Below, piece after piece: positions 44,610 to 51,964 of a DNA stretch of 64,000 bases. The DNA comes from Winogradskyella vidalii. Its GTDB lineage: Bacteria > Bacteroidota > Bacteroidia > Flavobacteriales > Flavobacteriaceae. The notes under the pieces are model-generated. The model was not told the origin of the DNA and made no database searches. It was given only the letters and a program-made list of their open reading frames with translations. Where the stretch lies: NCBI RefSeq assembly GCF_013403955.1, contig NZ_JABFDG010000009.1, positions 1 through 64,000 of the forward strand, given 5' to 3'. Made by a program: the position numbers and the translations under genes. How positions within the stretch are numbered: position 1 is the stretch's first letter; every line of letters begins with the position of its first letter.

Positions 44610-45482
44610 GTGCTTTAGAGTTTGATGTTCATATGTGAAGCCGTAATCAGTCAATTTTTTAGGAATTACGTTTCTACTTTTTAAAACTAGCTCGGGTTCT
44701 TTGCCTATAAGTTTAGCACCAAATTTGATGAGCCATTTAGTTTGTCGTATGCCGAAAGGAACTTTTAGTGCTTTTCTAAGTGTTGCCATTAATTGCACAT
44801 TGGTGGTTGGTTTGGGTGAAACAATGTTATAAACACCTTTAAGTTTTTTTTCAATTAAAAAATGAATAGCTCTTGCAAAATCCGTTTCATGAATCCAGCT
44901 TACCTTTTGTTTACCATGCCACTGTTTTCCTCCTAATCCTAAATTAGCTAATTGCTTTAAAGGAATTAAGGCAACGCCATTTTTTCCTAATACAATAGAA
45001 GTTCTTAAGATTATTTTTCTAGTGTTTGGTGTTTGTATAGTATTAAAAGCAGCTTCCCATGATTTGGCAATATTCATTGAAAAGTCGTTGCCAATTTCTC
45101 CACTTTCTTCTGTCATTTGCTTATGGTAGGAATCTTTATATATCGTAGAAGTAGACATATTAAGCCCTACTTTTGGCGGGCTCTTGCTTTTCTGAATCGC
45201 TTTGCCTAGTAGGTTAGTTGAATCTATACGAGAATCATGAATCCGTTTTTTATTAGCTTCGGTATATCTGCAATCTACAGATTTGCCTGTAAGATTAATG
45301 AGTGCATCTGCATCTTCAATTATTTTGCTCCATTGGTCTAGATCTTTTGCATTCCAATAAATATGATTTGGTTTAGTGGGATGACGGGTTAAGATTTTAA
45401 TGTCATAATCTTCTTTTGAGAAATAATTTTCTAAAACTTGGCCTAAGAAGCCAGTGCCACCTGCTATGATTATCGTTGTCAT
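44589..45482 (-). CDS. TIGR01777-family epimerase/SDR protein
   Basis: 297 residues with an extended-SDR NAD(P) motif at the N-terminus (IIIAGGTGFLGQVL) and the family's C-terminal DUF1731-like part (LVLKSRNVIPKKLTDYGFTY). Such proteins (YfcH-like) are widespread, of unknown substrate. It is the last gene of a three-gene operon behind two small paralogous membrane proteins (gaps of 2 and 3 nt). A 24-bp tandem duplication covers its stop codon. Confidence 0.87.
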   Translation of the reverse strand: MTTIIIAGGTGFLGQVLENYFSKEDYDIKILTRHPTKPNHIYWNAKDLDQWSKIIEDADALINLTGKSVDCRYTEANKKRIHDSRIDSTNLLGKAIQKSKSPPKVGLNMSTSTIYKDSYHKQMTEESGEIGNDFSMNIAKSWEAAFNTIQTPNTRKIILRTSIVLGKNGVALIPLKQLANLGLGGKQWHGKQKVSWIHETDFARAIHFLIEKKLKGVYNIVSPKPTTNVQLMATLRKALKVPFGIRQTKWLIKFGAKLIGKEPELVLKSRNVIPKKLTDYGFTYEHQTLKHAISNLV

Positions 45483-45484
45483 GG

Positions 45485-45871
45485 TTAAGATGCTTTAGTG
45501 GTTGTAAATACTTGTTTCGATTTCCGTCTTCCTCTAAAAAATAAGTATAGATTTAAGAACAACATTACTCCTAAATAGATGGTGAATCCGCCAATTTTTT
45601 TACTCAGTATTTCCATTAGGGTTTGGTAGCTTATAGTTGTGTATGCGCTAGAGTAAATTTTCATGATATACAATGCGAATCCAATATTTATAAGGTAGAA
45701 TCCAATTTCGAATAATTTATTAGTCGCTAATGCTATTTCTTCTTTGCCTTTAAAAATATCAATCATAAATAATCTTCCGTTTTTAAATAGCATTTTAGAA
45801 ATGCAAATTGTTAGCAGAATAACGATTGGTAAATAAATGATGTAGCCGATAATGATTTTTGAATTTTCCAT
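45485..45871 (-). CDS. Small membrane protein, paralogue of the next one
   Basis: 128 residues with three or four membrane helices and a basic C-terminus. The YLPIVILLTICISKMLFKNG start and NKLFEIGFYLINIGFAL middle repeat the pattern of the 117-residue neighbour, so the two are tandem paralogues. No known function recognised. It lies between that gene and the TIGR01777 epimerase, 3 and 2 nt away. Confidence 0.75.
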   Translation of the reverse strand: MENSKIIIGYIIYLPIVILLTICISKMLFKNGRLFMIDIFKGKEEIALATNKLFEIGFYLINIGFALYIMKIYSSAYTTISYQTLMEILSKKIGGFTIYLGVMLFLNLYLFFRGRRKSKQVFTTTKAS

Positions 45872-45874
45872 AAT

Positions 45875-46228
45875 TTATTGATTTAGAAGTTTTTGTTTGT
45901 GAATGTATTTTAAAATTAAAATGTTATTATAGTGCATTATTGCTAGGGCTAAAATGATTCTTCCTAAGGTTAGGCTTAAAGAGTTAATAATATCTGTTAC
46001 GCTTTCTAAATGTTCCCAATAAGCAATTGTTAAAATGGCGTAGCCGATATTTAATAAGTAATAACCAATTAATAAGAGTTTATTGATGCTGGTGACTAAG
46101 GGTTGATTTTGTTGAAATAAATTGAGTAAAAAGACCTCACCATTTTTATAAAATAGCCAGCCGACCTTTAGCATAATGAAACTAATTATAGGTAGATATA
46201 TTAGATATGTTATGGTGTTGTAAGTCAT
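45875..46228 (-). CDS. Small membrane protein, first gene of a regulated operon
   Basis: 117 residues with about four membrane helices. YLPIISFIMLKVGWLFYKNG and NKLLLIGYYLLNIGYAI match its paralogue downstream. No known family was recognised. The promoter region carries a palindrome (46266-46291) of the same shape as the operator before the neighbouring GbsR-type regulator gene, so its expression is probably under that regulator. Confidence 0.75.
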   Translation of the reverse strand: MTYNTITYLIYLPIISFIMLKVGWLFYKNGEVFLLNLFQQNQPLVTSINKLLLIGYYLLNIGYAILTIAYWEHLESVTDIINSLSLTLGRIILALAIMHYNNILILKYIHKQKLLNQ

Positions 46229-46239
46229 CTTTTATCTCT

Positions 46240-46247
46240 GAAATTTA
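46240..46247 (-). promoter_or_regulatory. Candidate -7 box of the membrane-protein operon
   Basis: The minus strand reads TAAATTTC, one mismatch from TAnnTTTG, 11 nt before the start. The palindrome begins 18 nt upstream, so the -33 position would fall on its edge, although it reads TTT and not TTG there. Confidence 0.4.
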
Positions 46248-46265
46248 GTTCTTTTTGTTAGTTTT

Positions 46266-46291
46266 AAACTTTCAGAAAAAATTGAAAGTTT
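46266..46291. promoter_or_regulatory. Palindromic operator of the membrane-protein operon
   Basis: AAACTTTCA (46266-46274), 8-nt spacer, TGAAAGTTT (46283-46291). The arms and spacer length are identical to the site before the GbsR-type gene (46922-46947), so one dimeric regulator could bind both. Confidence 0.7.
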
Positions 46292-46395
46292 GGTTTAAAA
46301 AAATATAAATTTATTTTTTGTGTTCTTGCGTATTAATTTTCAATTGTCTCACGAAGCATCGGTTTAATAATCTTTAATTAAATTTTTAGTTCCGG

Positions 46396-46899
46396 CTATT
46401 TCATCAGTTTCATAACTGATTTTGTTAACCAATTTTGTTTCTGATTTACCATTTTGTTCATCAAGGTATCTAAATCTTGCGTCAGTAGATTTAAAGCTTT
46501 AGTTTGCTTTATAAGCTCTTTTGTTTTTTCTGTGCCATCATCTTCGATAGAAGAGACATCTTCTAAAACTTTTATGACAGGTCTTATTTCTCTTCTGCTT
46601 CGTTCTTTGGCTATAATACGAGCTAATTCTTGTACATCTTTTTCCGTAGTAAAGAATTCTTTGCGTTCGCCAGACACTAAAACTTTAGTGACAATTGCCC
46701 AATCCATTAACTGTCTTAAATTCATACTTGTATTACCACGAGATATTTTAAGCTCCTCCATAATCTCCTCCATAGATAAGGGTTTGGTAGAAATAAAAAG
46801 CAAAGCTTGTATTTGTGCCATGGCTTTGTTGATACCCCAAAGTGAGCCCAAACTTCCCCAAGTACTAATAAATTTTTCTTTTGCTTCTTGATATTCCAT
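46396..46899 (-). CDS. GbsR/MarR-type transcriptional regulator
   Basis: 167 residues from the ATG at 46899, which is preferred over the TTG at 46905 because the -7 box (46903-46910) covers that codon. The winged-helix part (SLWGINKAMAQIQALLFIST, then LSMEEIMEELKISRGNTSMN) is typical of GbsR-type proteins, and the C-terminal half is a dimerising coiled coil (TKELIKQTKALNLLTQDLDT). Its own promoter holds a palindrome, so it is probably autoregulated. The transcript would start at the ATG, making it leaderless. The signal it senses is unknown. Confidence 0.88.
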   Translation of the reverse strand: MEYQEAKEKFISTWGSLGSLWGINKAMAQIQALLFISTKPLSMEEIMEELKISRGNTSMNLRQLMDWAIVTKVLVSGERKEFFTTEKDVQELARIIAKERSRREIRPVIKVLEDVSSIEDDGTEKTKELIKQTKALNLLTQDLDTLMNKMVNQKQNWLTKSVMKLMK

Positions 46900-46902
46900 A
46901 TG

Positions 46903-46931
46903 CAAATATATAATAATTTTTAAACTTTCAA
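46903..46931 (-). promoter_or_regulatory. Promoter of the GbsR-type regulator
   Basis: On the minus strand TTG (46931-46929) is followed after 18 nt by TATATTTG (46910-46903): a perfect promoter, whose expected start falls at the ATG (46899). The TTG lies inside the left arm of the palindrome at 46921-46948. Confidence 0.75.
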
Positions 46932-46948
46932 TAACTATTGAAAGTTTA
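46921..46948. promoter_or_regulatory. Palindromic operator overlapping the regulator's -33 box
   Basis: TAAACTTTCAAT, a 4-nt spacer AACT, ATTGAAAGTTTA: a perfect 12-bp-arm palindrome. It covers the -33 TTG of the regulator promoter and the stop codon of the upstream gene. Binding there would block RNA polymerase, which fits autorepression. Confidence 0.8.
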
Positions 46949-47743
46949 TTTTATTTGATAATGAATATGGTCGTCGTGTCTTACAGCTTGGCAACCGGTA
47001 AATCTAATTTTAGATTGTTCATGTAATCCCAATGATTGTATGAGATGAGGTTCAATAAATAGTTTTTCTGTTGTTGGGATGGATAAAAGTTGTTCGATTA
47101 ATAATCTCGTGTTTTTAGTATCGAGTTTTAAACTATTAATAGTACCAAGCGTAAGATATTTAGTAAAATCATATTGCCAATACCCTTTTTTTAAACAGGT
47201 TTCGGATGTGTAATTATGACTGGAATTAGCATATATGCCATAACCAGATACAGATGGTTTTTTGTGAGTAGAATTGCCATCTTTATTTAAATACATCAAC
47301 GATATATCTATCTTTTTTCCATCATTATGACTTAAGTGCGGTAGCAAAGGAAAACCATTTATAAAAGGAAAGTTGGCATCTAAATAGGTGATGATAATTC
47401 CTGATGGAGCTAAAGCATGCGCCGAGTTTTCTAATTCGATTTTTAATTCTGGATGTACGTAATTTCTAAACGCTAATGGGTAAAACCAATTATGAGGTTT
47501 TAAATTTTCTTTAAATGTTGGTAGTCTTTCGCGTCCTAAATAAGCTGCAATAGGCGGAATTATAACTAAATTAAAGAGGAGATAAAGTAAAGGGAAAACA
47601 ATGCGCTTTCCCTTTTTTATTTTATATGAAATAATAATAGCAAGCAACCAGATTAATCCGCCAACTTGAGTGATTGCAGTTAAAACTGAAATTATTAAAA
47701 GGTGTCCAATAAGTTTTAATAATTTTAAAAGTACTGAACCCAT
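46946..47743 (-). CDS. Membrane protein with a LAS-type zinc-peptidase signature
   Basis: 265 residues. Two or three membrane helices occupy residues 1-70. The soluble C-terminal part contains H139-N-D-G-K-K-I-D146 and H259-I-H261, matching the H...D (7 apart) and HxH zinc ligands of the LAS fold (MepA, VanX and D-Ala-D-Ala peptidases). A role in peptidoglycan cutting is therefore possible but not proven. It ends 2 bp into the operator of the next gene and starts 12 nt after the M3 peptidase gene, on the same strand. Confidence 0.65.
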   Translation of the reverse strand: MGSVLLKLLKLIGHLLIISVLTAITQVGGLIWLLAIIISYKIKKGKRIVFPLLYLLFNLVIIPPIAAYLGRERLPTFKENLKPHNWFYPLAFRNYVHPELKIELENSAHALAPSGIIITYLDANFPFINGFPLLPHLSHNDGKKIDISLMYLNKDGNSTHKKPSVSGYGIYANSSHNYTSETCLKKGYWQYDFTKYLTLGTINSLKLDTKNTRLLIEQLLSIPTTEKLFIEPHLIQSLGLHEQSKIRFTGCQAVRHDDHIHYQIK

Positions 47744-47755
47744 AAGCTTCTAGTT

Positions 47756-49786
47756 TTACTTCAATAAACCTGCGCGTCTTAGTAACGCTTCAGGTTGTGG
47801 TTCTTGTCCTCTAAACTTTTTATATAAAATCATTGGGTTTTCAGTACCCCCTTGCGATAACACAAAGGTTTTAAATTTGTCTGCAACGGTTTTATTAAAA
47901 ATTCCTTCTTCTTTAAAGTATTCAAATGCATCGGCATCTAATACTTCGGCCCATTTATAGCTATAATATCCTGAAGAATAGCCACCTTGAAAAATGTGAG
48001 AAAAAGAGGTGCTCATACAATTCTCAGCAACATCGGGATATAAACTTGTGTCTCCAAAAGCTTCAACTTCATGAGTTTTTACATCTTTAATATTAGAAGG
48101 GTCAACACCATGCCAGGACATGTCTAATAGGCCAAAACTTAATTGACGTAGTGTTTGCATCCCTTCGTGAAATGTAGCAGAAGCTTTAATTTTTTCAATC
48201 AATTCCATAGGGATCACTTCGCCAGTTTCATAATGCGTAGCAAAAAGCTCTAAAGCTTCTTTTTCGAAACACCAGTTTTCTAACACCTGACTTGGTAATT
48301 CTACAAAGTCCCAATACACACTTGTTCCCGATAAACTAGGGTAGGTGGTGTTGGCTAACATGCCGTGAAGAGCGTGACCAAACTCATGAAATAAGGTGGT
48401 GACTTCATTAAACGTTAATAAAGATGGTTTGCTTTTTGTGGGTTTTGTAAAATTACAAACGATAGAAATATGAGGCCTTTCATTGATGCCGTCTTTTATC
48501 ATTTGTGGTTTGTAAACGGTCATCCATGCACCATTTCGTTTTCCTGCTCTAGGGAAAAAGTCAGCATAGAATATAGATACTAATTCACCTTCGGCATCAG
48601 TTACTTTATAAGTTAAAACCTCCTCGTGATATTTGTCGATAGTATCAATTTCTTCAAATTGCAACCCGAATAATTTCTCGGCAACTGTAAAAGCGCCGTT
48701 AATAACGTTTTCAAGCTTAAAATAAGGTTTTAATTGCTCATCGTCTAAATCGAATAATTTCTGCTTCAATTTTTCAGAATAATACCCCGAATCCCACTTT
48801 TGGAGTTGTTTAATGCCATCTAAATCTTTAGCAAAATCTTCAAGTTTATCAAATTCTTCTTTAGCTGCCGGTTTTGCTTTTTCTAATAATTCATTTAAGA
48901 AAGACGTCACTTTTTCTGGCGTTTCTGCCATGCGTTCTTCTAACACAAAATGGGCATGCGTTTTATAGCCTAAAAGTTGCGCGCGATCAAATCTTAATTT
49001 AGCAATTTTTAAAACAATTGCTTGGTTGTCTAAGTCGTTATTCTGAAATCCTTTTCTACCAAACGCTTTAGAGAGTTCTTCTCTTAAGGCTCTATTATCC
49101 GCGTAAGTCATAAACGGAATATAGCTTGGGTAATCTAAAGTAATCAGCCAGCCGTCTTTGTTTTTACTTTCTGCTAATTGTTTAGCAGCTTCTTTAGCGC
49201 CTTCTGGCAACCCTGAAAGGTCGTCTTCATTGGTGAGGTGCATTTCAAAAGCATTAGTTTCAGCTAAAACATGCTCGCCAAACTTTAACTTTAATTGACT
49301 TAATTCTTTATCAATAGCGCGTAATTTTTCCTTTTTGTCATTTGGTAAATTGGCACCATTTCTTGAGAATCCTTTATATTTTTTTTCTAGAAGCGTTTCT
49401 TGTTCAGTGGTTAACTCTAAGTCAGATTTAGAATCGTAAACGGCCTTTACACGTTTAAATAATGCCTCGTTTAATGTAATATCATTACTTAATTCTGAAA
49501 GCATAGGAGAAACGTCTTGAGCGATTTTCTGAATCTCATCATTAGTTTCAGCAGAATTTAAATTAAAGAAGATACTAGAAATACGGTCTAATTCTTCACC
49601 AGAATAGTCTAGTGCTTCAATCGTGTTTTTAAAAGTAGGAGATTCGTTATTTGCTGTTATAGTGTCAATTTCAGCTTTGGCTTTCTCAATTGCTGCTTTA
49701 AAAGCAGGCATATAATCGGCATTATTTAAGCTTGAAAAAGGTGCTGTGTTATAAGTTGTGTTGAACGTTTTATTTAAAATGGTCAT
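47756..49786 (-). CDS. M3-family metallopeptidase (oligopeptidase A/Dcp-like)
   Basis: 676 residues, the usual length of the family. The zinc motif FHEFGHALHGML (HExxH) lies near residue 466, with the third ligand Glu in SGTSVYWDFVELPSQVLE about 25 residues on. These cytoplasmic enzymes trim small peptides; this one has no signal peptide. It stands behind the sRNA-bearing gap and ahead of the LAS-like gene, 12 nt away. Confidence 0.93.
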   Translation of the reverse strand: MTILNKTFNTTYNTAPFSSLNNADYMPAFKAAIEKAKAEIDTITANNESPTFKNTIEALDYSGEELDRISSIFFNLNSAETNDEIQKIAQDVSPMLSELSNDITLNEALFKRVKAVYDSKSDLELTTEQETLLEKKYKGFSRNGANLPNDKKEKLRAIDKELSQLKLKFGEHVLAETNAFEMHLTNEDDLSGLPEGAKEAAKQLAESKNKDGWLITLDYPSYIPFMTYADNRALREELSKAFGRKGFQNNDLDNQAIVLKIAKLRFDRAQLLGYKTHAHFVLEERMAETPEKVTSFLNELLEKAKPAAKEEFDKLEDFAKDLDGIKQLQKWDSGYYSEKLKQKLFDLDDEQLKPYFKLENVINGAFTVAEKLFGLQFEEIDTIDKYHEEVLTYKVTDAEGELVSIFYADFFPRAGKRNGAWMTVYKPQMIKDGINERPHISIVCNFTKPTKSKPSLLTFNEVTTLFHEFGHALHGMLANTTYPSLSGTSVYWDFVELPSQVLENWCFEKEALELFATHYETGEVIPMELIEKIKASATFHEGMQTLRQLSFGLLDMSWHGVDPSNIKDVKTHEVEAFGDTSLYPDVAENCMSTSFSHIFQGGYSSGYYSYKWAEVLDADAFEYFKEEGIFNKTVADKFKTFVLSQGGTENPMILYKKFRGQEPQPEALLRRAGLLK

Positions 49787-49865
49787 TAATTGTAGTTTTT
49801 AAATTAATCGTTTGATTATCTTAATTTTAACTTTTGTTTGTGATAGTCTAAACTGAGATTAGCTG

Positions 49866-49873
49866 TATATTTG
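49866..49873 (+). promoter_or_regulatory. Promoter -7 box of a candidate small RNA
   Basis: TATATTTG followed by GCAGCC, a -7 box like that of the tRNA promoter in this window. It points into the gap between M3 and purE, opposite to both genes. No -33 TTG at normal spacing was found. Confidence 0.45.
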
Positions 49874-49877
49874 CAGC

Positions 49878-49959
49878 CTTAAAATTTTACATGGTAAAAC
49901 ATGTAAATTTAAGTTGATTAATAGCTAGAAAGCCTTGACGTAAGTTGAGGCTTTTTTTT
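49878..49959 (+). ncRNA. Candidate small RNA between the M3 peptidase and purE genes
   Basis: About 80 nt from the predicted start: a hairpin (AAATTTTACATG with CATGTAAATTT, 49881-49910, with one bulged base) followed by a terminator stem and eight T. Both flanking genes are on the minus strand, so this would be a free transcript that ends on the purE stop codon. No sequence similarity to known RNAs was recognised. Confidence 0.4.
49929..49959 (+). terminator. Terminator hairpin at the purE 3' end
   Basis: AAAGCCT (49929-49935) pairs with AGGCTTT, followed on the plus strand by a T run reaching the purE stop codon. The T run fits plus-strand transcription better than the end of purE. Confidence 0.65.
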
Positions 49960-50437
49960 AAAGATTTTTAGCAGATTCGATAACCTTAGTTTTTAGGCCT
50001 TCTTTGTAAACCATTATTTTGTCTAAAACACATTGGTCTGCGCTACCTAAAATCTGAGCCGCTAAAATTCCTGCGTTTTTTGCGCCATTTAAAGCTACAG
50101 TTGCTACCGGAACTCCGCCAGGCATTTGTAAAATAGACAATACTGAGTCCCAGCCATCTATAGAATTGCTACTTTTAACAGGAACCCCAATAACTGGTAA
50201 AGGCGACATTGATGCTACCATTCCAGGTAAATGTGCTGCGCCTCCTGCACCTGCAATAATAACTTTAATGTCCTTTTTGTGGGCGTTTTTGCTGAACTCA
50301 AATAGTTTCTCAGGTGTTCTGTGTGCAGAAACAATATCGACTTCAATTTCAATATCAAATCCGTTTAAAATATCTATAGCGTCTTGCATTACTGGCATGT
50401 CGCTTTTGCTTCCCATGATGATGGCTACTTTACTCAT
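49958..50437 (-). CDS. purE: N5-carboxyaminoimidazole ribonucleotide mutase
   Basis: 159 residues. PurE moves the carboxyl group of N5-CAIR to give CAIR in purine synthesis. The N-terminal GSKSDMPVM and SAHRTPEKL motifs, and AGAGGAAHLPGMVAS with the catalytic His, are those of class I PurE, which works with PurK. PurK lies upstream on the same strand, 217 nt apart, with no clear promoter in between, so they are probably one transcript. Confidence 0.95.
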   Translation of the reverse strand: MSKVAIIMGSKSDMPVMQDAIDILNGFDIEIEVDIVSAHRTPEKLFEFSKNAHKKDIKVIIAGAGGAAHLPGMVASMSPLPVIGVPVKSSNSIDGWDSVLSILQMPGGVPVATVALNGAKNAGILAAQILGSADQCVLDKIMVYKEGLKTKVIESAKNL

Positions 50438-50654
50438 ATTGATATGAATTCTTTTTGTTTTTTAATATGTTTAATTTTTAAATGTCCTAGACTTTAGAAT
50501 ATTTTTACTATTCTTGAATAAAACACGTTTAATTGGCTTTTTAAGCTGTTAACTAATATTAAGTAAAAAATTATGAACCTTGCTTCTAACCCAAGAGACT
50601 TTAATAAATGTCACTACAGTTCCTTTCTACTATAGAACGAGAACTTGCATTAAC
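50438..50654. other. 217-bp gap between purK and purE
   Basis: It holds no gene that can be supported. One small hairpin (AGAATA 50496-50501 with TATTCT 50509-50514) was seen; no -7 box and no purine-riboswitch-like structure were recognised on the minus strand. Confidence 0.4.
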
Positions 50655-51809
50655 TCATTCACTAATAACTTCGATAGTTTCTTTTACTTTCTCTGCAATC
50701 TTCCGAGCCACAGCAATGTCTTTATTTACTATGGTTACATGACCCATTTTTCTGAAGGGTCTGGTTTGTTTTTTACCATAAATGTGCGGTGTTACGCCAT
50801 CCATAGCTAGGATGTTTTCAATGTTTTTATAGACCACATTACCTGTGTGATTTTCAGCACCAACAAGGTTAACCATTACGCCAGCAACTTTACTTTCGGT
50901 GTTGCCAAGTGGTAAACCTAAAACACATCTTATTTGCTGCTCAAACTGAGAGGTGTAACTTGCTTCAATACTATAATGGCCAGAGTTATGAGTTCTTGGG
51001 GCCACTTCGTTAACTAATATCTCATCGTTTTCAGTTTGAAACATTTCAACAGCTAATAAGCCAACATGTTCAAAAGCTGCAGCAGTTTTTAAGGCAACGG
51101 CTTCTGCTTTTTTAGCAATCTCATCCGGAATTCGTGCAGGACAAATTACATATTCTACTTGGTTGGCTTCAGGATGAAACTCCATCTCTACCACAGGATA
51201 TGTCTTTAAATCGCCTTTTTCGTTTCGGGCGACAATCACAGCTAATTCATTTTTAAACGGAATCAGTTTTTCGGTGATGCATTCTACATTTGGTAAGTCT
51301 TCTAAATCAGATACCTTTCTTACCACTTTAACACCTGTGCCATCGTAGCCAAATCGTGTGCTTTTCCAAACAAAAGGGTAGCTTAATCCTCCATTGTCAA
51401 CAGCTTCATCAATTTCTGAGGTGTATGCAAATCTTGAAAATTCAGCAGTGGGAATATTTTGGTCACGATAAAATAATTTCTGAGTCGCTTTATTTTGAAT
51501 GATTCGTAGTGTTTTAGAAGAAGGGAATACTTTTACGCCTTCCTTTTCTAAAGTTTCTAAAGCATCAACATTAATGTTTTCAATTTCAAAAGTTAGCACA
51601 TCAACTTTTTTTCCAAAGTCAACAACGGTTTGGTAATCTAACAAGTCACCCACGGTAAATTCATCACAAGCTAATCGCGATGGTGCTTCTGCACTGGGAT
51701 CTATAACACAAGTGTAAATATCAAATTTACGAGTGTTATATAATAACATTTTGCCAAGTTGGCCTCCACCAAGAATGCCGAGCTTAAAACTGGAAGAAAA
51801 ATAGTTCAT
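50655..51809 (-). CDS. purK: N5-carboxyaminoimidazole ribonucleotide synthase
   Basis: 384 residues from the ATG at 51809. PurK uses ATP and bicarbonate to make N5-CAIR from AIR. The ATP-grasp protein starts with LGILGGGQLGKMLL and shows CDEFTVGDL, VWKSTRFGYDGTGVKVV, and EVAPRTHNSGHYSIEA. I place the start here because an earlier in-frame ATG at 51824 would lie inside the -7 box at 51822-51829. It carries the shared 19-nt promoter element. Confidence 0.94.
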   Translation of the reverse strand: MNYFSSSFKLGILGGGQLGKMLLYNTRKFDIYTCVIDPSAEAPSRLACDEFTVGDLLDYQTVVDFGKKVDVLTFEIENINVDALETLEKEGVKVFPSSKTLRIIQNKATQKLFYRDQNIPTAEFSRFAYTSEIDEAVDNGGLSYPFVWKSTRFGYDGTGVKVVRKVSDLEDLPNVECITEKLIPFKNELAVIVARNEKGDLKTYPVVEMEFHPEANQVEYVICPARIPDEIAKKAEAVALKTAAAFEHVGLLAVEMFQTENDEILVNEVAPRTHNSGHYSIEASYTSQFEQQIRCVLGLPLGNTESKVAGVMVNLVGAENHTGNVVYKNIENILAMDGVTPHIYGKKQTRPFRKMGHVTIVNKDIAVARKIAEKVKETIEVISE

Positions 51810-51818
51810 GTTTACGTT

Positions 51819-51837
51819 CCACAAAAGTGGAAATCTT
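51819..51837 (-). promoter_or_regulatory. Promoter element before purK, shared with obg
   Basis: On the minus strand AAGATTTCCACTTTTGTGG, a 19-nt sequence found again before obg at 53183-53201. CACTTTTG here acts as an imperfect -7 box; TTGAAT lies 18 nt upstream as a -33 box. The core CCAC-TTTT-GTGG is a palindrome. Confidence 0.6.
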
Positions 51838-51934
51838 TTAAAAGATTCAACTTAATTTCTAGCAAAAATAAGCTAAAAATGAGACATACTTCTAAATTCG
51901 TAATTCAAAAATCCCTTAAACAGCATACAAATAT

Positions 51935-51942
51935 GTATCTTT
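51935..51942 (+). promoter_or_regulatory. Promoter -7 box for the Hpt-Adk gene
   Basis: TATCTTTG matches TAnnTTTG, 22 nt before the ATG. It is divergent from the purK promoter. No -33 TTG. Confidence 0.55.
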
Positions 51943-51964
51943 GCCACTCTAAAATAATAAGAAC

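Noticed and set aside
50438..50654. Purine riboswitch between purK and purE
   Set aside because: No three-way-junction pairing was found; only one weak hairpin is present.
50580..50810. 76-residue plus-strand reading frame in and before purK
   Set aside because: It mostly runs antisense through the purK coding sequence, lacks a recognisable motif and a promoter.
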